Translations under genes and position numbers: made by a program
Source: Diploscapter coronatus
Taxonomy: Eukaryota > Nematoda > Chromadorea > Rhabditida > Rhabditidae
Reading direction: 5' to 3'
DNA: 64,000 nt
Assembly: GCA_964036155.1 (NCBI GenBank)
Contig: OZ038423.1
Location: 34,673,249-34,737,248, forward strand
Notes under the pieces: model-generated
What the model was told of the DNA's origin: nothing
Database searches by the model: none
Seen by the model: the letters and a program-made list of their open reading frames with translations, nothing else
In this document: in pieces, positions 23,717 through 35,379 of the stretch
How positions within the stretch are numbered: the stretch's first letter is position 1
Layout of the letters: every line of letters begins with the position of its first letter

Positions 23717-26700
23717 ATGGGCAAGAAGATAAATTCGAAACTCGCTAAGGAATATGTAAGTGTCCTATTTTCTGTTTCAGGCAATAACTCTTTATTATCT
23801 TATAGTCTCATCAAAGTTCGTATTCAAACCATAAAATATGGCATGAAATTCATCTTCCGCAATAACACGCGTTAAACACATTTTTTGTCAATTGCAGCTA
23901 ATCAAGTCGTATTTACATCAAGGTTATCAAAAAGGAAAAAAATCCTGGAAAGTTGGAGGCTTATCTTCATTTTCCCTAATTTAACTCCAAACTCATAATT
24001 TCCATTTGCCGATTTAAAAAAAATTTACTCTCGGAATTCCTCTGCAAGACCTCGAATATCAACGCCACTTCTCTGTGTTATTGCTGTTTGCGACGCCAAT
24101 TGAATTTAGCAGAGAAATAGGGCGGCACTTAACTTCCCTCTTCCTGCTGTTTCTAGTCTATTTATAGTCATTCCTCATTGTCTTATCATTTTCATGTTTC
24201 TTGTCATTTGTCTCTGACTTTGCCTGTGTTCGATGTTCTCACCTCTGCTCCATTAACTGGTTGCTAATCTTCCTGATGATCTCTTAATTCCTTTGTCTGG
24301 CTAGTTAATGGTCTGATGAATGAGAGCTGCCAATTCTAGAGAGCAACTAGGCAAGTGGAAAATGCAACAATTTCGAAGTGACTGGATAAGGCTAGAGAAG
24401 TTCTTTGGCCAAAACTCAGGGATAAATTATAGTTTGGTGGTGCATGATATGATTAGGGCAAATTCGATTATTTTTTCCTGCATAGCATGAGTTATCTCTG
24501 AGTTTTTTATTGAGAATTTATGGCCATACTTGAAAATCAATGATATAATGATCTCTGAAAATACGACTTTCTGTCATTAGATTCTTCTGCCATATTAAGT
24601 CATAAATTTCTCAAATAAATTGTCGGAAATGTTGATTTATGAGAAAAACCTACAACTTTTTTTTTGGAATGGCGAGACTCGTTTAGTTTTTTGGTCGATG
24701 TAATCTCTTGCCTGAAACGACAAAACATGAAATCGATTTTGTTCGTAATATTTACCAATATCGTTAAACTTTTCACATCCAAGGATGCTCATTCGATCAA
24801 AATGACCAGTGGAATGGCTTTTCTTTCGTATTGGTATTTTGAATGGTTCCCCTGATATTTGCAGTTGTCGTTTTGGGCTATTCTCCCCTATTCTCTCACC
24901 GTTTTTCTTCTTCTTCTTCCATTTTTGCATAATTCTTTCACCTCTCGAATTTTCAACCTTCTCACAGGATTCGTGTCAAAATTGTCATCGATAGGGTTGA
25001 CAGCCTGAGTTGCGTCATCATTCGTGGGTATTTGAGGGGACAGCCTCTATTCCCTCTGCTGTGGTAATAGCAGTTAGGTGCATAGCTCGGTCAACTGCAC
25101 ACACACACACCTCGCACACCTCGCACACCTGCTTTGCCCTGCTCTGCTTCAGATCCGCGAGAATTTCGATTTGTACCCCTTTGCATTTGGCTTTACATCT
25201 TCAACAACTGCATTCGAGCATTTCGTCCTTCATTCTTTCAACAACTCTATTCCCATTCCTCCGTTTTGCTGTTCTGTTCAAGTAGAGCACATCCCTTGCT
25301 CCCAATTTCATTCTCATTCCGCCTTTCTCTCTCTCTCCTTTTCCTCCCACTTCCCATTCCATTCATTCTCAATTGTCTTTTCTACTTCTGCTTGTCAGTC
25401 GAACTTGTTGACTCGCAAATTTCCTAATAATTCGTTCTCTGTCGAATGATATGTGCGAATGAGCTGTGACTTCTAAGAAAATAGCAGCCAATTCAGCCTG
25501 CCACACAGCAAAATATCGCGAATTTAAAATTTCAAGAATCTTCGTTCTCAAGATAATTGCTAAATCGCATATTTGTACCTATGAAAAATGGAAAATCTGA
25601 GAATATTGTAAGACAAATGCGATATTTTTAGCAGTTGGAAAAGCGACGAAGAATTGGAGAAGGTGAAAAGAAGGGAAGAAAGGGAATTTGTGCGATAAGA
25701 TTTCGACTTGATCAGATATCTTCTGCCCTTGTCAGATGTCGTCCTCTCTCAATCCCATCTTCCTTCTGATTGTTCTCCTCTAGACTCCTCGATTCAACTA
25801 ACTCGCCTCTTTCCACAAACGGAAATTAGACTCAAGATGCGAAAATAAAATGAGGTCCGACAAAAAGTGCACAGGGCGAATTTGAGGCAGCACAAAATGA
25901 TCGGGAAAATGTCGTTGCTAATGATACTCAAATGGAGATGAGGGCTGTTTATATTTGGAATTGGGTAGACCCTACTTTAGTCTTACTTCAATTGCTCTTC
26001 AAATTATAAGATACGCGGTTCCAATTACATTGTCTCTCTGTATCCTTTCATTCGTTGGGGGAATATCTATCTTCATAATGACATAATATGTGTCCTGTTT
26101 CCTTCTCATTGTTGTTGGCGGATTGTGTTGTGCATGATTGAGTACATATCGCCTGCTCCTTCTCCCTCTCCATTCTCAGTCCCCCTTCCCTTCTCCATTC
26201 TCCCTTTCCAGTTGCTTTCCTTGTAAGGCGAGATCTGCTTTGCCATTCTCAGCTAAGCTTTTCCTTCCCTTCCCTTCCCTCAATTCTTCGATTCTTTCCC
26301 TATCGCCATTCCCTCGATTTCATTTGTTCTGTCTTTTCATCTTCCATCTTCATTACCCTCTTCGGTGGTCATCACTCTCTTGCATCCCATTATTGCATCA
26401 TCTCCGTGCCTTCCAATTCCAAGAGGATTGTCTTCATTCTGTCATTCTGTGTTCTTGCATGCCAACCCCCAGTCTTTGTCGTCTTTCCGGTCATGCTTTT
26501 CGGCTCTGCTTTTTGCTGTTGTCAATTCATCTCGAATTCTGATTCTGCATTCGACAGGTCCTTCTCCTTCTCCTTGTCTTCAACTTGTGCTGCTTCATCA
26601 TCTCTTCCCTCCTTCTATTTCGAGTTCAATCTCGTCCCATCCCCCTCCCTTCTTCCTTTCCTCTCTCGTCCTTTTATGGCTCTCTCCTTCTTCCCTGCTT

Positions 26701-29700
26701 CCTGCGAGTTTTCCATTGCCAATTTCACGAGTTGCGTGTGCAGCTCGGAGCAGAGCAGATAGAGCAGATTTGTCAGAATCCCCTTGACAATCCTTTTTTT
26801 TTTTCGCCATCCCTTTGCCCAGTCCATGTTCCTGTTCCGTTTCCTTATCATCACTCCATCACTGCCCCATTCATTCGTTCAGTCATTTGGGATATTTTCA
26901 GATGTTCGCAATCAGTAGCGATCGCGTTCTGCGCGATTCCCTAGCCGGTGTGCTCCGCCTTTCTCCAGATTGTGTCTTCTCCAGCTATAGACCACTTCCG
27001 GCACCTGGTCAGTCGAACAGTAAAACTTATCAACTTGTTTGAATATGATAATAGAAGTAATGACCAATGAAAGTACCTGAAATGCTTAATATTTAACTGA
27101 CCTTCGCGAGTTTTATATCATCGTGTTGGTTAATATTTGGTCTATATTCCTTAGTTTCAAGAGTATTTCAGAATTGCTCAGAGTAGTGATAGAAAATTGA
27201 TTCAAATTCATTTTTATCTAAGACTTTATAGATTCATCAAAAATGACCATAGAAAAATCGGCGGTTAATTGTAATTATCAGTGATAGGAATCACTCTTGG
27301 AAAGTGATGCTGAGAACAAAGTCGATATAGGAAGAGTTTGAGGCAATTATTCATTGCGAGTCTCCTCCGAGATAAAACGTTTCGGAAAAATTAGTTGCGG
27401 ACCCTCTTATGCATTTGTTTTCTATTGAAAATATTGTTGCTGTGCCCTTTCTATGATCTCCCGTTCTGACTGAAATTCTCCATAGATCTGGAACAGGAGT
27501 ATTGAACAGCTACAAATAGTTGTCTAATGATCTCTGAAACATTCACTTTAACTTTCTATTTCAGGCTCGATTGTAGTTGGCATCAACGAAGTCACCGATG
27601 CGAATCTGCGTTTCTCGATTCGCTATTGCCTGGCAAACGTGAGTCTCTCCTTCATGCAAAGCAATTTGGAGTACAGCTCTATAGCTCAGCTCATTAGTGC
27701 CACAGTCATTCCAGCCACTTTGCCAGCCAATCCGAACCAATCCAAGCCAAACCCAAATTGGCAGTTCTCTTCCCCACCCCTCACACTCTGGCAGTCGTTT
27801 ATTCTCAGCTAGTCAACTCGCATTCTACTGCTAATTTTGTCGCCTTTGAGAGCACAGACATTATTAAATGAAGGCAGAGAGAAGAGAAGCGTAGGAATAG
27901 AACAGAACAGAGAATAAGGCAGGAGATAACACAATAAGCAACAAGAAGGAGAAAGAAAAGCAGGGAAGAAAGCGGTTTCAAGTAACAAACAAGAGGACAG
28001 ACTGAAGGAGGTGTAAATATGCGGCCATATTGCCTCGATTATCTGGGAATTATTCAGCATGTGTGAAGAAGCAAACTACGAAAGAATAAAATTGGCCCAA
28101 AAATTGCAGCAATTTTGCACCATTCTTGTAATTTGCAGGCTGAGAAGAACGTGCAATTGATCGTGGTGAAACGGGACTGGACTCAGGAAGAAATTGAGAG
28201 ACTCGACGAGGCTGTCCGGACTGAGTACCACAGGGCTAACGCTAACAATGCTGCTACTGTCGACCGAATATCGTAAGATCTGCGTAATCATATCACGAAT
28301 AAGTGAAGATAAATGAATTGCTGTTAAAGATATCATATTATACTTTTTAAAATGTGTTTAAAACATAATGCACATGGAACGGGATGATCTCTATTGGTTT
28401 ACATTTACAGAATGCACCAAAAGTATTGACCCCATATTTACCTCGAAGCTGTAGAAAATGTCATATATTTGATCAAGGCAATTGAAATGAAATATTGCCG
28501 CTGAACAGTATTAGTCTAGGGAACATTGAATTTAGAGTTTTAGAAACTAGTTGTTTTTATTGGTCTATAAGAATTTTCGAAGTATACTTCTCAATCCTGA
28601 TTTTAGTACAATCTGCAGAGAAAAATACTTACTGAGCAGGATAATAGCTTCTGTCTGAATACTCAGTTTTAGAAATCTGCCTGATTGTGAATGGAAGTGG
28701 GAAAGACTTCAGCAGTTGAACGATTGGAAAACGATTCCTACGATAAATCACACTGCACTCACACTCGATGACGATTTGAAAGTAGTTGAATTTGAATAAA
28801 ACCAATGCTTCTAAATTGAATATTTTAGTCGAAAGTAGACAAATTGGTCAGCTCAGTGCCTTTGGCAATAACCGAGGATGGAGACTCCAGTTCGTACACA
28901 ACAAAACCGCCTGTTCTACACTGGACCGCAGATCCTCTCGAAGGAGAAGTTCAATTAGTTCTGCGACTGTCTTTCGGACTATCGTATATTTCGTTACTGT
29001 TTCAAAAGTAGTATATTCATTTTAAGCGGGCCTGATGAGCCAATGTTCCGCCAAATCTGCAGATCCCTGAAGCCTCTCGCTGAATCGACATATGAATGGA
29101 TTGGTGGCATCTTGTTGACTTCTGAACCGGTATACGGCATAACTAAAATTGCATATCTTTCATCACCTTTGTATATAAAAATACCCTCTTTCGAAATATC
29201 AACTACTCTAACTAAATGGCTATTGATGAGATGAGAAAATTGGAAAAACATCAGACATACTAAATTCGATACACTCAAATTGACATTATCTTGCTATAAA
29301 GTTATTATTTTCTGCAATTACCAATGTTGACTTCGTTATAAATCATACTTTGGTAAATAGTGCATAAATTTAGACTCGAATCCACGTGCAGCGCTTCTCA
29401 GACACGATAATCGAAATCAGTTCGAGGATTTGCGTGGACGAATTGGAAGTATGACTAGTCAAAATACATAACTCCAAATATTCGATAATAGGGAAGCGAC
29501 TGTGAATATCCGATGCGACTCGTGTGGCCATATTTGGCTGCAGCACTCAAAGCCATGGTCAACAGTCTCAGGGAGCACTCGCATATGCAGTACACTGTAA
29601 GAATTGTCCAGAAGTGCATTTATCGTAAAACCTCTAGATATCAATAATTCCATTCGGCTCGCATTTCATAAATCCTGAAATGGAATCCCGGGTCTTCGAT

Positions 29701-30188
29701 TTGGTCGTGCTTGCATCGACGGCACTTCGCTACAACAAAGTCGCTTTTCGACATGACAACAAGATTTACTCGATCAACTTGCACAGACTATTCCCTGGTA
29801 GTTTTACTTTTAAAAACAAACATACCGATTGTTAACACAATTCAGACGGTGTCCATTCATCTCTATTCGGCTTATTAAGTCTTCAGCCTCCTTCTCCAAA
29901 GGCTTCTCGTCCAGACTCAGTCATCGAGAATTCTCCGCTCGTTTCTGAGCCAGCTACGCCTGGCGGCCTATCAGTTACTCATAATAGAGGACGAAGAGTG
30001 TCTTTCGGTTAGATTTCTGATTACTTTGCAAAAAATCAACTATTTCTTCAGGCACGATAAAACTAATGACAGACGGAGCCTCTCCAGCAGCGAATTCAGA
30101 TGGTGCAAACGGAGCATCGACGAATGGAGTAGATGAATATGTCGACACGATGCTGAAAGTCACCATGAATGAACTCGTTCACAGCTGA
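23717..30188 (+). CDS. Unrecognised protein with a PDZ-like N-terminal stretch
   Basis: I do not recognise this gene. Exons: 23717-23755 (doubtful, MGKKINSKLAKEY), 26902-27007, 27565-27638, 28139-28272, 28673-28781, 28829-28983, 29027-29129, 29374-29448, 29492-29596, 29638-29797, 29846-30007 and 30052-30188. Phases agree and give 452 residues. The second exon begins with an ATG right after its acceptor, so the true start may be 26902. The stretch PGSIVVGINEVTDANL with VQLIVVKRDW resembles the second half of a PDZ domain. The middle (VLHWTADPLEGEVQLVLRL, YEWIGGILLTSEP, MRLVWPYLAAALKAMV, INLHRLFPDG) looks like a compact globular region of unknown family. The tail is Ser/Pro/Asn-rich (LSLQPPSPKASRP, RRVSFG). 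AATAAA lies at 30362-30367. If the first exon is real, a 3.1-kb CT-rich intron follows it. Confidence 0.6.
26138..26860 (+). repeat. Long pyrimidine-rich tract on the plus strand
   Basis: About 700 nt is composed mainly of C and T on the plus strand, with repeated motifs such as TTCCCTTC and CTCCTTCT. It produces several overlapping open frames rich in Ser, Leu, Pro and Phe that are composition artefacts. It lies in the first intron or just upstream of the PDZ-like gene. A similar but shorter tract is at about 25260-25400. Confidence 0.6.
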
Positions 30189-30765
30189 GTATTTATATTT
30201 TCCATAGACCTGCCATTTTTTTTTCTATATTTTCGAATAATTTTGTCACATTATCAAACGATTATCGGTAAATTGACGAATTCTGCTGCCATTATCAATA
30301 TTTCGAACTTTATCCAGTGAACTATCAGTTTCCATGAATTACGATGAATATTGGCGTAATTAATAAAAAAAACTGAAAAATTTGAAATTCCTTTTTATTG
30401 GATGATATTTCCAGCCTACATAATGATTTTTAGTAAATTTCATTTCTAAATATTGATGTTTAAAAGGCAGCATCTACTCTAATTGTGAGTATTTTTCTAC
30501 CTTACGGCTCATTTTTCTCTTCTAAACCACACATGACAATAATTATTTTCCTACAATCACAAAATTGGCAATTTATCTTGAAAATGAGGATAAATTAACT
30601 TGGGCGATTTTCTAAATAATTATTCCATTTGTTTGTCTGTTGAGTCTTTGTAAAATATTATTATGCAGAACATTTTTGTATAAATTTTTTTATTAAAGTT
30701 TAGTGAAGTGAATAAAATTATAGCTTATGTTAATTATTAAATAAATTATCCATTTTTAATGAAGA
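30189..30765. other. Convergent intergenic region
   Basis: It lies between the 3' ends of the PDZ-like gene (plus) and the C-type lectin gene (minus). AATAAA at 30362-30367 serves the plus gene. TTTATT at 30689-30694 is the minus-strand signal for the lectin. The rest is AT-rich with no coding signal. Confidence 0.5.
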
Positions 30766-32994
30766 TCAGATTGGCGTTGCCTTACAAACGACAGCATATA
30801 CTGGAGAATCATCTAAATAAAAATTTTAGGATTTAGATGGTTTGTCTACGCATGATATTGAAAATTTCTTTTTCCCATTTCATGATCATAATTTTGATTA
30901 TATTTACCCTCATCTTGCTTGCAGTCAATGAAATACCACTGCCCACTTTTCCCGTCGATCATTGAACAACAATCTCCACTGTGACACGCAAATGAGCCGT
31001 CATCAGCTATCCAATTCGTATAGTCGACAGGTGTTCCATCTGAACTTTATTATTATTTTTGTGCTAATTAAAATATTAATAGTTGTCAGTTTAGACGAGT
31101 AAATGTTTTCTTTTCATTTGCGGATTTTTTTTTATTTTATAGAAGAATTGTGATTTTTCACTCCATTACCTGACCAAGTCATGTTATCTTTCGTAGGGCC
31201 GCGAAGTCCAATCCACGCGTAGCTGCCTGAATATCCTGCATATCCTAAACGAATATTTTTGTTTAGAAAATCATTCGGGATATATTTTACTTGTAACTAC
31301 AGCATTTTCTTTATCGAAATGAATAGAAGCAGCGTAACCTCCATTGTCTAAACATGGTAACATTACAATTGTGAAGAACACGAATATGATTTTTTCATTA
31401 TTCACAAGTTATTTAGAATCCTGAAAAAATAATAAAGTATATGATAATGAGGATATACCTTGAGTTCCACAATGAATATTAGCTGCAGTCCAATTGTTGA
31501 ATACAGCATCAAGGACTCCCACATAGCAATAGCCAGTAGAGCTGTTATTGGGTTGGTCAATAAATTTTTTCCCACTTTCGTGTTTTCGAAGTTTTTAAGG
31601 ATGAGTTTAGACTAATATCGAAAGGGTTACTGTAGACTATAAGGCAGTACTCAAGCTTGCCATAGGTGATGTTTCGTGCTATTACCTGCAGCTTATAGGG
31701 TTTTTACAAGAGTAAAACGAGGAAAGATTAATTCCAACGTCTCTTATCTTTTTCCAGAATTTTCTAACAAATCATGGGAAATCGATGAAAATATAACCTG
31801 CGCATTTGGATGTCCCCACTGTTACATCCGCAAACTATTCACCTTTTGACAATTTACTTTATCAAAGAAACATTTTGAATTTTTTTATCGAAGTGGGAAA
31901 AAGTTATTGACCAACCCAACATAATCATAGTCGTCAGAGCACGAATTTCCAGGTGGCTTTGTGCGTGGAGGTTCCGTTGTCGTACTTTTTGTCGTAACGT
32001 TTGGAGTTGTTGGTCCTAAAAATATCTATGCTTTCGCAAAAGCAGTTGCACTTTTCATAACTTCGCAGCCTATAATTTCGCGATTAATTTTATAGAAAAT
32101 TTTGCTCATATGATTTTTGCGATCACTATTCACTATTTCTGAAGAAAATACCAGAGAGGGATCGAAAAAATCAAGAAAAGGGTAGAGAGGTTATGAAAAT
32201 GTCAAGTTCCCTTGTATAAAAATAATAATCTAGGATATGATAGAATGAAAAGTTGGATAATAATCAGGATAGAATTTTTATAACAGCTTTGATTTTCATT
32301 TAAAAAAAAATATAACCTCCAGTTGGAGATGCGCAAACGAAAGGAAGTGATGCGTTCAGCTGCATTGGATCCCATTTTCCGTCACTTTGTCTGACTGTTG
32401 CAGCAAGAGGTAGTGTCCAATTTGAATTTTCTGAGTTAAAAATTCAATAAATCGAATAAAGCCGAAGAAAATTACGAGGAGCCCAGTTCTGGAACCCATT
32501 ATTGATAGTGCCATCAAGCCAGACCCACGTCCCATTCGTGTTCACGAAACCGATCCAGAAATTCGATAAATCTTTGAAATGAGTCTCTGCCTCGGCTGAA
32601 GTATTTTTCTCCATAGTAAAAATTGAATTCAGTGATAAATAAAATCTTATAGATAAGTAAGGTGAAAATCTTCTCATTACTATTTCATGATATTGCAATA
32701 AATGCCGACCATTAATAATATAGATTCAAGAGACAAATACCGAGGATATAATTGTTCGTGAAAAGATTAGTGATTGAGACAAGCTCATAGCCCATCGATG
32801 CACAGAAATAATGTGCTGAAATAAAATCTAACGATACTGATGGCAAGTTGTAGCATCTGAAAATATTAATTCAAAAATAGATTATTATTTAAAATATCAT
32901 GCCTATTTTGATCGAAAACGTCTCCAGAGTTACAGTTTAGAGATTGTGATATCACTGGGGCAATTAATTGCAGGAAAACAATGATGTACTTCAT
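30766..32994 (-). CDS. Secreted protein with two C-type lectin domains
   Basis: Nematode CLEC-family protein, probably secreted and carbohydrate- or ligand-binding. Exons: 32994-32903, 32856-32741, 32595-32476, 32430-32317, 32015-31916, 31541-31459, 31347-31291, 31244-31170, 31039-30908 and 30812-30766 (311 residues, phases consistent). A signal peptide (MKYIIVFLQLIAPVIS) is followed by CTLD1, with FCASMGYELVSI, FWIGFVNTNGTWVWLDG and LPFVCASP. A Thr/Pro linker (about 148-165, TTKSTTTEPPRTKPPG) leads to CTLD2, with YCYVGVLDAVFNNW, GGYAASIHFDKENAV, AWIGLRGPTKDNMTWSDGTP, CCSMI, QWYFIDC and YAVVCK. The QPD/EPN calcium-binding triplets are not evident. The first intron needs a GC donor (32902). 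A MITE interrupts the fifth/sixth exon junction and appears to be spliced out. A TATA-like TATATAAG lies upstream at about 33045. Confidence 0.9.
31548..31921. mobile_element. Mariner-type MITE (374 bp) inserted in a lectin exon
   Basis: The ends are inverted repeats: TTGGGTTGGTCAATAA then TTTTTCCCACTT on the left, and AAGTGGGAAAAAGTTATTGA then CCAACCCAA on the right, about 30 bp with a few differences. A TA lies on each side (31546-31547 and 31922-31923), as expected for Tc1/mariner insertion. No transposase frame is present inside. Removing the element and one TA restores a continuous lectin reading frame (…DYDYNSSTGY…). Confidence 0.85.
32898..32902 (-). other. GC donor in the first intron of the lectin gene
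   Basis: The frame of the second exon (CYNLPSV...) requires the first exon to leave two bases. The only junction that fits is AATAG followed by GCATGA. No GT in the first exon has that phase. The joined protein reads FDQNRCYNLPS, as expected at a CTLD start. Confidence 0.6.
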
Positions 32995-35379
32995 CGCAGA
33001 AATAAATTTCCACGAACAGCTAATGATTATTTTGTATCTGTTTGCTTATATATCGTTCTAGTTTCCTTTTACAGCCGAAATGATGAATTTCCTTGTAGAC
33101 TGTCCTTTTTCTAATCGGCTTTCGTTATCAATTAATCAATCTGATAAGGTGAACAAACCTTAAAATTGATATTCCACTGCTGCACAGGAAAGGTGCAATA
33201 AAATGACGAGATTCAGTGGTTACTCATTCATTTTGGTCACTTAGTCAGACTATAAAGTCTGAAAGATAAAACTAAACTCTTCTTTCCGAAATCATACGAT
33301 TCTTGACGACAATAGTTTGATCTCAAAATTCATGCTTTTGAAATAAACAAAATCTAAGAAAATCATGAAGTATTAATAATTATTCACTTTTCAGACCTTT
33401 TTCTTTCACTCGATTGAGATACTGAAATTATTCATACAATTGTAATTTCATAATGATTATTCAAAGTATAAATTTATTGAACTAGAAATTTCACATTTTT
33501 GTATGCTCGATGATCATATTGAGGTGAGAGTCTGATTCTTCTATACAAGTACAAAAAATGACTATCATCAGCAGATTAGACACATTTCGCAAAACGTCTG
33601 ACTTTAGATAATGGATATCTTTTTCTATTGTCTATATGTGAAGGGCTACAAAACAAGGTGGATATGAAAGATTTGTGCATTGCTTACGGAACTGAGTCGA
33701 TGAACAGGGTTTTTGCCCTTGTCACGTCCTCTGCATCCATCCTCATCCATCCTCATTCTCATCTCCTTCCAAGGCTTTGCCAATTTACCCTTCCTTTTTT
33801 TGATTTTCCTGGTTCATTGGTTGTTTTCCTTTTCCTTCTTTCCTTTTCGGCTTTATTTTGCTTCATCAGTGTTCGTATCTGCAGCATTCTATTCTCATGG
33901 GTGGTTTAATTCCATTCTAATTTCGGATAAGATTGAGAATTTGATCATCTACAGGAATCGAAAGTGAAAATCCTAGATTCTTTGTAATGTTGCCCTCGTT
34001 ATTACTGTGAAGCTGAGGATAAATATTCCTGGAAATTATTTTGTAATTTTAATTTTCGTAAGATTGATCATTTCAAAAAATTCGAGCAGCGGCATTTCCA
34101 ATGAAGGGACATCGCTGAACATTTATCTTTCCTCTTATTCTCGAAACCAGTTTGTTTATTAGTGCTAGTAGCCTATGAAATTCAACTATTGGCACAAAAT
34201 TTCATTTTACATTTTCAACATCCATTGATTATCTCACAACATTTCAAATTCACTGTTTATCTTATCCAAACATCGTATTTCCATAAATAGCGGCATTATT
34301 CTGTGTAGCGCGTTTTTGTATGCATTTCATGCAACATCTGCAGAGCGGCAATTGGACTATCATTTTCTCATCGATTACCCAATTTACACACATTTTGTGC
34401 GTATTTCACTCTTCTCATTTGATGAATTCTTCCCCAGTCTTTTATCCATTTGATAACACAAACATCTTATGTTTTGTTTTTTTTTTCCAATCCTCAAACA
34501 ATGCAGCTTCACATTTCAAGTCCCTTTTGATTTCTATTGTTCCATCTCATCGCTTCATTTGGCCGATTATTTACTTCGATGGACTTCAATAATAACTGCA
34601 CTGGCCGTCACTTTGAGGACCATTAGATTACCTTCCAGCCACACTTATTGCAATTTATTAGTTTCTTTTTAGTATTTTGCAGCTTCAAGTCGAGCAATGT
34701 ATAATTTCATGAAATAGGTGCAATTGCGTTTGAAGTTTGACTTTTTCTTCTTTTTTCGAATTTCCCCTGGTATGGCCGTGCTCACTATGTCAAATTCCAG
34801 GGATTTGTATCCAGTTTCAGTTTAAATTTGTACTCAACCCGGATTTAGGTGTATTAAAGCCCCCGATCTCCTTTTCATGCATTTTTTCTTCTTCCGCTTC
34901 TTCCTCTATTCTTCCTTACTTGCGGATTAGTCCATTTTGCTTTTGAGATACTCTCCCCTTGTCTTCTCAATCCCTTCCAATTCCCTAAATCATTTCGTGA
35001 TGTCGTCGTTTTTAACAGCGATGATAAAGCTTTTTCTCTTAATCATGTATCTGAGAATTTTCAAAGCTTTGATTATTACTTTATCTAAGGTTTCGAGAAA
35101 TATTTTGTTGTTATAAGATGACATACAGAATTTAACAATCAATGTGATTTTTATGCTTTATTCGCTTATTTTTCATGAATAAATTTTAACAACATTTGGA
35201 AATGGTTATCAATCGAGAAAACTCTAGTTGTGAAATAAGCTCTAAAAATTGTTCCAAACACATAATTTGGAATGAGAGAACGTTTTAGAATATCATATAT
35301 TGGTCTAAATATTTCCTGCGCCACTGCATTCGTATTTTTAATTTTCACCATTAACCGTTAGCTATTCTTGATCTTTAGA
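32995..35379. other. Intergenic region between the lectin and receptor genes
   Basis: Divergent spacer of about 2.4 kb. It has a CT-rich segment at about 33710-33900 and AT-rich remainder. Open frames here (for example 33628-33909 and 34320-34592) are low-complexity, and I found no splice-supported gene. An acceptor-like CTTTAG ends at 35378, immediately before the receptor ATG. Confidence 0.45.

Noticed and set aside
26365..26944. Overlapping 118-140 codon frames in the CT-rich tract
   Set aside because: They exist in all three plus frames and consist of Ser/Leu/Pro/Phe low complexity. They reflect composition, not coding.
27670..27760. tRNA-like stretch (CTATAGCTCAGC)
   Set aside because: It resembles a tRNA D-arm, but no T-arm, acceptor stem or anticodon arm can be drawn.
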